A stretch of 7,533 nt of DNA from an uncultured Lachnospiraceae bacterium (GTDB taxonomy: Bacteria; Bacillota; Clostridia; Lachnospirales; Lachnospiraceae): the NCBI GenBank assembly GCA_910579425.1, contig CAJTVL010000133.1, positions 1 through 7,533 on the forward strand, in the 5' to 3' direction. The notes under the pieces were generated by a model. It saw nothing but the letters and a program-made list of their open reading frames with translations. It made no database searches and was not told the origin of the DNA. The position numbers and the translations under genes are program-made. How positions within the stretch are numbered: the stretch's first letter is position 1; the number at the start of each line of letters is the position of its first letter. Below are positions 1 through 4,972 of this stretch, in pieces.

Positions 1-50
1 GTTTCGATTGAAACCGATGATCCGAACAGCGCCCACGCTGTTTCGTTAGA

Positions 51-249
51 TATAACCTGAATCCGTGAAGTTCGTTTGCAGGATTAAACTGCAAAAAGCA
101 ATATTTACGCAGGATTCCAGCTTTTTGAAAGCCAAATTTTTATCACCCAATGGGTGAAGAAATTTGGGGCTTTAGAATCGCTGAAATCCTTGTAAAATGT
201 GAAATCAAAGGTATTTTTATTGGATTGAACTTCACGGATTCAGGTATAA
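51..249. repeat. TATAA direct repeats (target-site duplication) bounding the element
   Basis: TATAA occurs at 51-55 directly before the left inverted repeat and at 245-249 directly after the right one. The right copy reads TATAAT with the next base. That resembles a -10 box, but no convincing -35 lies at the proper distance, so I read it as the duplicated target. Confidence 0.6.
56..244. mobile_element. MITE-like palindromic insertion, 189 bp, with 18-bp TIRs and TATAA duplication
   Basis: The ends are perfect inverted repeats: CCTGAATCCGTGAAGTTC at 56-73 and its exact complement at 227-244. TATAA flanks both ends (51-55 and 245-249), as expected for a 5-bp target duplication. The inside is also palindromic: GGATTCCAGC (112-121) pairs with 180-189 with one mismatch, AAATTT (134-139) pairs with AAATTT (160-165), and TCACCCA (143-149) pairs with TGGGTGA (151-157). 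The whole element could therefore fold as one long hairpin. It encodes no protein of note, so mobilisation would need a transposase in trans. I cannot name the parent IS family. An alternative is a chromosomal hairpin repeat of the REP or attenuator kind, but the flanking duplication favours insertion. Confidence 0.7.
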
Positions 250-303
250 TGTACCATGGCGGAGGGGATTTTCCAATAACTCTGTGGGGGAAATTTTAAA
301 AGG

Positions 304-331
304 TTGAGCACTTTTATTTTCATGGTATAAT
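304..331 (+). promoter_or_regulatory. Extended -10 promoter for the deoxyribosyltransferase-like gene
   Basis: A -35-like TTGAGC (304-309) is separated by 16 bases from a perfect -10 TATAAT (326-331). The -10 is preceded by TGG, giving the TGn extension. Transcription would begin near 338, leaving a leader of about 100 nt before the ATG at 442. No other gene start lies in between, apart from a possible short leader peptide. Confidence 0.65.
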
Positions 332-337
332 TGGGGT

Positions 338-441
338 GGTTTTAAATTTGACGGGGAGGTTAAGCTTGGAAGTAAACTTCCAAACTGCTTATTGATAGAA
401 GTACCGCGGGCACAGCTTGCGGTAGGAAAGGGGATAAAAGG
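338..441 (+). promoter_or_regulatory. Structured 5' leader with two hairpins and a possible 9-codon leader peptide
   Basis: The first hairpin pairs TAAGC (361-365) plus TTGGAAG (366-372) with CTTCCAA (377-383) and, after a 3-nt bulge, GCTTA (387-391), around a TAAA loop. The second pairs TACCGC (402-407) with GCGGTA (419-424), ending at the start of the Shine-Dalgarno region AGGAAAGGGG (424-433). GGGGAGG (353-359) lies 6 nt before a TTG (366) that would start a 9-codon peptide, MEVNFQTAY, ending at TGA 393-395. That would be an attenuator-like layout, but translation and regulation are inference. A different open frame, 308-445, overlaps the next ATG by 4 nt but has no convincing start codon. 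I matched no known riboswitch class. Confidence 0.4.
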
Positions 442-849
442 ATGAAATTTTATATAGGTTCAGGCTTTAAGAACTGTGAATTGGTCAATTATTATTCAAA
501 AGCATTAGAGGAAAACGGATGGTCACATACCTACAATTGGACAAAGAATATTAGCGGCGGAGTAACTATTGAGGATTTGGTAAAATATTCTGAATTGGAG
601 ATAAAGGGTATCGTTGATTCTGACGCTGTTATCATTCTGCTTCCGGCAGGGAGGGGAACTCATATTGAATTGGGAATGGCATTGGCATTAAATAAGAAGA
701 TATTTCTGTGCGCAGCTTCCAAAGAGGAATTCGGTATTGAAAATACTGTCAATTTTTATCAACTGCCGGACTGTATGAAACTGGTTGGCAGTGCAGATGA
801 AAATATAAAGGAAATACTCAAGATGTCCAATAGCTCTAGCACCCTGTAG
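442..849 (+). CDS. Nucleoside 2-deoxyribosyltransferase-like protein (135 aa)
   Basis: A small Rossmann-like protein of the nucleoside 2-deoxyribosyltransferase superfamily (Pfam Nuc_deoxyrib_tr, with MTH538/RCL-like relatives). These enzymes swap bases on, or hydrolyse, deoxynucleosides or deoxynucleotides in the cytoplasm. The N-terminal strand MKFYIGSGF (1-9) and SDAVIILLPAGRGTHIELG (60-78) are the family signatures. Glu76 in HIELG matches the position of the catalytic nucleophile in characterised members. The domain appears complete and has no signal peptide. The start is set by AGGAAAGGGG (424-433), 8 nt upstream of ATG. The gene has its own promoter and terminator, so it is probably monocistronic. 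Substrate is not predictable: many close relatives are annotated only as group-specific proteins. Codon use is more AT-rich than in the genes that follow. Confidence 0.85.
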   Translation: MKFYIGSGFKNCELVNYYSKALEENGWSHTYNWTKNISGGVTIEDLVKYSELEIKGIVDSDAVIILLPAGRGTHIELGMALALNKKIFLCAASKEEFGIENTVNFYQLPDCMKLVGSADENIKEILKMSNSSSTL

Positions 850-913
850 GAAAAGAGCCACACCAGAGGAAAATATCTATATTCAGGAAAGAGAATAATA
901 GATTTCGCAGTTG

Positions 914-944
914 CCTGATAGTATTTTTTCTGTCAGGTTTTTTT
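914..944 (+). terminator. Intrinsic terminator after the deoxyribosyltransferase-like gene
   Basis: CCTGATAG (914-921) pairs with CTGTCAGG (930-937), with one G-U pair, around an 8-nt loop. Seven T residues follow (938-944). It lies 65 nt after the stop codon and closes that transcription unit. Confidence 0.85.
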
Positions 945-1014
945 GCGCGTTTTGCAGGGCAAAGCTCCATTTTTCTCATTTTTGTCAATGGATATTAGTT
1001 TTTGTTGATTGAAA

Positions 1015-1038
1015 AAAGTCTTTTTAAAGATAGACTTT
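1015..1038. promoter_or_regulatory. Inverted repeat upstream of the ABC remnant, possible operator
   Basis: AAAGTCT (1015-1021) and AGACTTT (1032-1038) form a perfect 7-bp inverted repeat with a 10-nt spacer, about 35 bp before the ATG at 1073. A weak -35-like TTGATT (1005-1010) overlaps the region, but no good -10 is visible. It may be an operator or an mRNA hairpin. Few other candidates exist for control of the downstream ABC-lipoprotein unit. Confidence 0.3.
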
Positions 1039-1072
1039 AAGAAAGATAAACCAGGAAGGCAGGGAGGTTACA

Positions 1073-1397
1073 ATGAAAAAGATATTTGGGCTTATAAATT
1101 CAGACCGGGCTGCCGGAGGGAATTGACACGGTGATTGAGGCAGGAGGACGGACCCTCTCCGGTGGGCAGAGGCAGCAGATCGTAAACCTGCGGGCCCTGC
1201 TCTCCGGCAGGAAGATGCTGATTCTGGACGAGGCCTTTGCCTCCCTGGATGTGGAAAGACGGCAGAGACTGTTGGAAGTCCTGGAAGAAAGGCGCTGGGA
1301 ACAGTTCCTGTTACTGGTGACCCATGAGAGAGGGGTGGAGAGCCTGAACAAGGGCGCGGTCAGCTTTGACATGAGAAAAATCAATCAAAACGGGTGA
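1073..1397 (+). pseudogene. ABC exporter remnant: start codons joined out of frame to the end of the ATPase domain
   Basis: A strong ribosome site (GGGAGG, 1062-1067) precedes ATG 1073, which opens MKKIFGLINSDRAAGGN and stops at TGA 1124-1126. In another frame, from about 1104, the sequence reads TGLPEGIDTVIEAGG followed by the ABC signature LSGGQRQQ, Walker B MLILDEAFASLD with its D-loop, and the switch histidine in LLVTHE. It ends at TGA 1395-1397. This is the last 95 or so residues of an ABC ATPase, probably from a fused permease-ATPase exporter. Walker A, the Q-loop and any membrane domain are missing, so it cannot bind and hydrolyse ATP as a normal subunit. The simplest reading is an internal, out-of-frame deletion within one gene, with the junction near 1100-1108. 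A GTG at 1131 allows a short 88-aa product, but no function is expected. Confidence 0.8.
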
Positions 1398-1410
1398 GGG
1401 GATTTTTTCT

Positions 1411-2040
1411 ATGAAAAGAAGAATAAGCGTTTGGCTCATTGTGGTCAGCGTCATGGTCTTGCTGTACGGATGCGGCAATTCCCATCAATCTGAGGGAAAA
1501 AGGGAAAAGGTATCGGAATTTACGGATTTGCTGTTTGAGGACGATGTTTTTGTCCCGAACAGGGATTTTGCCTGGAACATGAGCAAGGAGGGTTTCCTCT
1601 CAAAGGTAGAGGGGGCTGACGTTCTTGATCCGGACAGCGAAACCTTTGACGAGTACCGTTATTTTTATTCCAGTGAGACGGGTATCACCACCTTTACCCC
1701 GCTGATAACCTATGAGATCGGAGGAATCTCCGGCGAGGCGGAGGCCGCGTTTGCCTTTGGCGGGGAGGGATTGTTCCGGGCGGGATATGTGTGGAATTTT
1801 AACGAGGGGGAAGAGGACAAAGTCAAGCAGGCCGTAGCGGTTCTTGCCGAAGATTTTAACGCCAACGAAAATATCCAGGAGAATCCCTTCGAGATACCGG
1901 ATCTCTCGGACAAGGACACGGCAGCTTTTCCGTATCGGTATGAGTGGCAGCTCAGGGATTTTCCCCAGGGCCATATCGAGTTGGGAATTTTAAAGATCAA
2001 AGAGGACATTTTGGTGCAGGTCACGGCGGGGATTTCGTAG
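1411..2040 (+). CDS. Putative lipoprotein of unknown function (209 aa)
   Basis: The N-terminus has a positively charged start (MKRR), a hydrophobic core (about residues 5-18) and a lipobox LLYGC with Cys21. It should therefore be lipidated and held on the outer face of the cytoplasmic membrane. The mature part is acidic, with aromatic stretches such as DEYRYFYSSETG and a central EAEAAFAFGGEG segment, and I recognise no domain. GAGGGG (1396-1401) lies 9 nt upstream of the ATG and overlaps the stop of the ABC remnant, so both were probably one operon. It may have been an accessory lipoprotein of that exporter. The frame is intact and ends cleanly at TAG. Its GC content matches the neighbouring ABC remnant and permease rather than the left-hand gene. 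Confidence 0.75.
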   Translation: MKRRISVWLIVVSVMVLLYGCGNSHQSEGKREKVSEFTDLLFEDDVFVPNRDFAWNMSKEGFLSKVEGADVLDPDSETFDEYRYFYSSETGITTFTPLITYEIGGISGEAEAAFAFGGEGLFRAGYVWNFNEGEEDKVKQAVAVLAEDFNANENIQENPFEIPDLSDKDTAAFPYRYEWQLRDFPQGHIELGILKIKEDILVQVTAGIS

Positions 2041-2042
2041 GC

Positions 2043-2083
2043 TTTACAATTCGTAGACGTTACAATTCGTAAACGTTACAATC
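2043..2083. repeat. Tandem 16-bp repeats between convergent genes
   Basis: Two full units, TTTACAATTCGTAGAC (2043-2058) and GTTACAATTCGTAAAC (2059-2074), are followed by a partial third, GTTACAATC (2075-2083). Each unit contains an imperfect dyad, GTTAC-AATTC-GTAAAC. They begin 3 bp after the lipoprotein stop and lie beyond the stop of the minus-strand permease, so they fall in the shared 3' region of convergent genes. They could be a small satellite, a protein-binding array, or a replication-slippage product. There are no spacers, so this is not a CRISPR array. Confidence 0.6.
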
Positions 2084-2153
2084 TGCCGGAAAAAGAGTTT
2101 GCCGACTTTCTTCCCGCTTGTATGCAACTCTTTCATGCAATGCTTTCTGGCCG

Positions 2154-3304
2154 TCAGCGCGCTAAAAGCAGCATGGCGGCCCCGTAAAGGATGGCAAGAA
2201 AAATCAAATTGTACACGGTGAAGGTTTTCAGATAAGCTCCCTTTCGGGCGGCGGGGCTGTTGCCATAGAGGCGGTAGGAGATCACGCTGGCAAGGGAGGC
2301 GATCAGTGTGCCGAGTCCTCCGATGTTGACGCCGTAGAGAAGGGCCCGGGATTTGTCCGTAAATCCGGAAAGCAAAATAGCGGCGGGCACATTGCTGATG
2401 ACCTGGCTGAGCATCACGCCTGCGGGGAGTTCTCTTCCGTCTAGCAAGGCTTTGATCAGGGCGGAAACCGCAGGAATCCGCCCTGCGTTTCCGATGAAAA
2501 GGAAAAAGCACACAAAGGTCAGGAGTAGAAAATAGTCCACCGACCCAAACAGCTTTCTGTCTGTGAGAATGACCGCCAAAATCAGGACAAAGAGCATTAC
2601 AGGCCAGGGGATCAGGCGGAGCACGCAGGCCAGGCAGACCAGGAAGAGCAGTCCGTAGACTGCCAGCTTTTCCCGTCAGGGGCATCGGCGCTTTCAAGGC
2701 TTTGGGGAGCCAGAGGCTTTTTTCCCAGAAGAAAGAGGGCTACGGCAAGCAGCAACAGGGAAAGAAGGGTGAGCGGCAGCATATATCCCAGAAAGGTTCC
2801 CATGGACAGGTCAAAGGCAGTGTAGAGATACAGGTTCTGGGGATTGCCGATAGGGGTGAGCATACTGCCCAGATTGGCGGCTACAGTCTGCAAGGCCACT
2901 ATGGGGATGAGAAGCTCCTGCTCCTTTGCCATGGTCAGTGCCATAACGGCAAAGGGCACGAAGGTGATTAAGGCCACGTCGTTTGTGATGAGCATACTGC
3001 AAAAGAAGCATAAGGCCACCAGGGCAAAGCCAAGCTGCAAGGTATTTTTGGTTTTTTTAAGAAGCCCAAGTCCCAGGTACCGGAACAGGCCAATGCTCTG
3101 TAAGCCTGCGATCACCAGCATCAGGCAAAACAGCAGCGCCAGCACCCGATAGTCCAAATAGGTCCCATATTCTTGATCCGGCGGCACCGCAAACATGGAG
3201 ATTACTGCCAGGGCAGCAGCGGCGCAGAGCACGGTTTCTTTTTTCATAAACGCAACGACCACGTTGTCTTTTTTACTTCTCATAAGTCTGGAATATCCTT
3301 TCAT
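2154..3304 (-). pseudogene. SLC13/ArsB-type (CitMHS-like) permease with a one-base frameshift
   Basis: A polytopic inner-membrane transporter of the ArsB/SLC13 ion-transporter superfamily, which moves anions such as dicarboxylates or oxyanions. The first part has hydrophobic helices from MKKETVLCAAAALAVISMF onward, the repeat-1 motif ITNDVALITFVPF and TPIGNPQNLYLY. The second part carries the matching repeat-2 motif SQVISNVPAAILLSGF and ends MLLLAR at 2154. The two parts lie in different frames. At GGGAAAA on the minus strand (plus 2668-2674) one missing base switches the frame. Adding one G or A restores the run into KLAVYGLLFLVCLACVLRL, a good membrane helix. Without it, translation ends in STDCSSWSAWPACSA at 2612. 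The start is uncertain: ATG at 3304, 3283 or 3247 are all in frame, and the promoter at 3341-3349 favours 3304 or 3283. Loss of function, or an assembly or sequencing indel, are both possible. Confidence 0.8.
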
Positions 3305-3340
3305 TTGTAAATCAGCCTTTTTTAGAGCGGCGGTGCATTT

Positions 3341-3349
3341 ATCATAGCA
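3341..3349 (-). promoter_or_regulatory. Extended -10 element for the minus-strand permease
   Basis: On the minus strand TGCTATGAT gives a TGn-extended -10 with a near-consensus TATGAT. The -35 region is poor, as is common with extended -10 promoters. Transcription would start about 30 nt before the ATG at 3304. GTGC and GCAC flank the -10 as a short inverted repeat. Confidence 0.45.
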
Positions 3350-3415
3350 CGGCGGTTTTATTGAAACATAAGGATGGCTGGCGAAGTCTGGCATCCGTTG
3401 TTTTCGCTTAATCTG

Positions 3416-3929
3416 TCAGCCCAAGAAGCCAGTCTCTGGCATTGATTCGCCGGATTCCGTCATACTCCCTGTGCTCTCCATGTATTCTTTAAAAGAGAAA
3501 GGAAGCATTTCAATCTGCACATACCGCCCGGAAATCAATGTCGCAATCTCACTAGAAAGCATATAGGCATTGGAGCCGGTAATATAAATGTCTACATTTT
3601 TCTTAATATACAGACTATCTACGACTTTCGGGAAATCCTCAACATGCTGGATTTCATCCAGGAAAATATAGGTTACCTTTCCGGCAACAAGCCTTTCTTT
3701 TAAATATTCATATAGCTTTCTATAATCTGTCAATTCCTCAAAATCAATATCCTCAAAGTTTATAGAAATGATCTGCCTTTCATCGATCCCTTGATCCAAT
3801 AACCAATTTTGATAGATTTCCAGCAAGGTAGATTTCCCACATCTACGGATACCGGTTACAACCTTAATGAGTTTGTTTATCCTTAAAGGCAATCAATTTG
3901 TCCAAATATTCTTTGCGTTGAAATACCAT
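3416..3929 (-). pseudogene. AAA_14/DUF4143-type ATPase, frameshifted and C-terminally truncated
   Basis: The N-terminal AAA+ domain of a common prokaryotic ATPase family (AAA_14 followed by DUF4143, usually around 400 aa, role unclear). The start at 3929 gives MVFQRKEYLDKLIAFKDKQ, with AAGGATGG suitably upstream. One extra A in CAAAC (plus 3872-3874) then turns the next codons into TH and a stop. The proper frame resumes at LIKVVTGIRRCGKSTLLE, which holds Walker A (GIRRCGKST). Walker B is TYIFLDEIQHV, and the sensor region ITGSNAYMLSSEIATLISGRY leads into LPFSFKEY, all typical of the family. The protein then ends at 3416, where the DUF4143 domain should begin, next to the permease promoter region. 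The gene thus has two independent lesions and is AT-richer than the permease beside it, which suggests a separate origin. Confidence 0.8.
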
Positions 3930-3959
3930 AATTATACCATCCTTTTCATGTGTACAATT

Positions 3960-3988
3960 AATATACTCTAAATAAAAGAAATCATCAA
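3960..3988 (-). promoter_or_regulatory. Promoter for the AAA_14-type ATPase remnant
   Basis: On the minus strand TTGATG (3983-3988) and TATATT (3960-3965) are separated by 17 bases, the optimal spacing. Transcription would start near 3953, about 24 nt before the ATG at 3929. The promoter therefore appears intact although its gene is broken. Confidence 0.55.
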
Positions 3989-4092
3989 GATTTTCGGAGT
4001 ACTGTCCAAAAACTTGTATTTTTTTGCTGTTTGTTGATTTTTGATGAAATTTTTTAAGCAAGGGATAAATAGCGAAGGCTCATAACACGGCT

Positions 4093-4488
4093 GTTTTATT
4101 TTCACAAGCGGCAAACGAGCTTTACCAAAGCTATCTGCAAAAGGACATGGCAGAGGGAAAATATCCGCCCTATAAGGCGAGCGGTATGGCTTACATCCGT
4201 TTTGCGAAGGAGGAAAAGGAGCTCTTTAAGCTGCTTTTCATGCGCGACCGTTCAGGCGAAAGGGTGGGCGAGAATAAAGAGGAAATACGCCCATTACTGG
4301 AAATCATCCGGCAAAACTTAGGTCTTAGCGAGGAGGATGCTTATTTCTTTCATCTTGAGATGTGGATTTATGTTCACGGCATAGCCACCATGTTGGCAAC
4401 CTCTTATCTGGAATTGGACGAAGAGTTTATCAGCAGGGTGATGACGGACGGATATGAGGGAATGAAAGCCCGATATGGAAAAAGATAA
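4093..4488 (+). pseudogene. TetR-family regulator remnant: ligand-binding half without DNA-binding domain
   Basis: From about 4093 the frame reads VLFSQAANELYQSYLQ and continues with YKASGMAYIRFAKEEKELF, LLFMRDRSGE and the helix MWIYVHGIATMLATSYL, ending at TAA 4486-4488. This is the C-terminal effector-binding and dimerisation part of a TetR/AcrR-type repressor of the kind often paired with efflux genes. The roughly 50-residue N-terminal helix-turn-helix is missing. The frame upstream is closed by TAA at 4066, and the sequence before about 4093 does not resemble a TetR. An ATG at 4147 has AAAAGG only about 2 nt upstream, too close for a normal start. It was probably cut by a deletion or by rearrangement against the divergent ATPase gene. 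It may once have controlled an exporter such as the one left at 1073-1397, but that link is inference. Confidence 0.75.
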
Positions 4489-4583
4489 AGTGCAGGGGAA
4501 TCATGCTCTTGCGTTATTCGGAAAAGACTGTTCAGTATATGGTGAGTTGCAACGTGGCAAGTATTAGAAAAAATGGAAAAGAG

Positions 4584-4618
4584 AAACGGCTTTGCCTTTA
4601 TGGTGAAGCTGTTTTTTT
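4584..4618 (+). terminator. Intrinsic terminator downstream of the TetR remnant
   Basis: AAACGGCTTTGCC (4584-4596) pairs with GGTGAAGCTGTTT (4602-4614), with a few G-U pairs, around a 5-nt loop, and a run of seven T ends at 4618. It lies about 95 nt after the TetR stop. The sequence between (4489-4583) shows no gene. Confidence 0.75.
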
Positions 4619-4647
4619 GCATAAAAGTTTATTTTTTTGTATATTTT

Positions 4648-4675
4648 TTGTGAGTAGAGTCAGATAAAATATATT
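4648..4675 (+). promoter_or_regulatory. Candidate promoter for the DUF4340-kinase unit
   Basis: TTGTGA (4648-4653) and TATATT (4670-4675) are separated by 16 bases in AT-rich DNA directly after the terminator. Transcription would start near 4682, about 33 nt before ATG 4715. AT-richness makes chance matches likely, but position and spacing fit. Confidence 0.45.
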
Positions 4676-4714
4676 TGTGGGATTATACAATGAATACAAA
4701 GGCTGGCAGAAAGA

Positions 4715-4972
4715 ATGAGAGAGGATAAATCCATAAAAAAGCAATCAAAGAAAAGGGCGGCGATCGCAGGGACACTGGCCGTGGTGATCGGAGCGATAAT
4801 TGCGCTGGGCGTAATATCCGAAATGCAGGAGTACGGGGAGAAGTCCGGGAATGGATTAAAAAAGGGAGCAGTTCAGGAAAAGGGGGAAGAAGTCTCATCC
4901 AAGGAAGCTGTTCTTCTACTGGAAAGTGATTCTGGGATTAAGAAAATTCCGGCAGGTGACAGAAAAAAATGA
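4715..4972 (+). CDS. N-terminal part of a DUF4340-like membrane-anchored protein (85 aa)
   Basis: A basic N-terminus (MREDKSIKKQSKKR) is followed by one membrane helix (about residues 15-34, AAIAGTLAVVIGAIIALGVI). A charged linker and EAVLLLESDSGIKKI (64-78) come next, the usual opening strand of a DUF4340 domain. The frame ends at TGA 4970-4972, directly after A7 (4963-4969). The next cistron begins at ATG 4969 and supplies the rest of the domain, including its first continuation strand. I therefore see this as the anchor half of one ancestral protein. It is either broken by a lost A or joined by -1 frameshifting or polymerase slippage on the A run. The ribosome site is weak (AAAGG, 12 nt upstream). 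Alone it would be a short single-pass membrane peptide. Confidence 0.65.
   Translation: MREDKSIKKQSKKRAAIAGTLAVVIGAIIALGVISEMQEYGEKSGNGLKKGAVQEKGEEVSSKEAVLLLESDSGIKKIPAGDRKK
4963..4972 (+). other. A7 slippery heptamer at the cistron junction, candidate frameshift site
   Basis: In the frame of the first cistron the site reads AGA AAA AAA TGA, which places A AAA AAA in the phase required for -1 frameshifting. A one-base slip gives ATG ACA CGG, joining both parts in frame. AGGTGA lies 3 nt before the run. A one-base longer run (A8) would also restore the frame, so polymerase slippage or a simple indel would have the same effect. Confidence 0.5.

Larger units (their letters stand above)
1..299 (+). 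pseudogene. 3' end of an unidentified gene, interrupted by a palindromic element
   Basis: Reading frame 1 is open from the window edge and encodes VSIETDDPNSAHAVSLDI before hitting TGA at 58-60, which lies inside the inverted repeat of the inserted element. If bases 56-244 and one TATAA copy are removed, the frame runs on without a stop as MYHGGGDFPITLWGKF and ends at TAA 297-299. The peptide looks like ordinary protein, but I do not recognise the family, and the gene's start lies outside the window. An open stretch of about 34 codons could arise by chance, so the main support is that the precise target-site duplication and the frame restoration agree. The present product would lose its last 16 or so residues and gain one or two foreign ones. 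Confidence 0.45.

Noticed and set aside
245..250. TATAAT at the right edge of the inserted element as a promoter -10
   Set aside because: The only TTG-type hexamers upstream give spacings of 14 or 19, and the bases are explained by the duplicated target plus the next T.
338..441. A known riboswitch or T-box in the leader
   Set aside because: I could match no conserved core of a known class; only simple hairpins are visible.
2043..2083. Start of a CRISPR array
   Set aside because: The units are 16 bp and directly abutting, with no spacers and no cas genes nearby.
2044..2697. Minus-strand open frame of 217 codons overlapping the permease
   Set aside because: It overlaps the second permease half in another frame, is rich in Arg, Pro and His, and shows no family motif. 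The overlapping frame has clear membrane helices and SNVPAAILLS.
4147..4488. A standalone 113-aa protein starting at ATG 4147
   Set aside because: TetR-like sequence continues upstream of this ATG, and AAAAGG lies too close for initiation, so it is the inside of a truncated gene.
4690..4728. 12-codon open frame MNTKAGRKNERG ahead of the DUF4340-like gene
   Set aside because: It has no ribosome site and its ATG lies very close to the predicted transcription start. It overlaps the 4715 start but shows nothing suggesting function.
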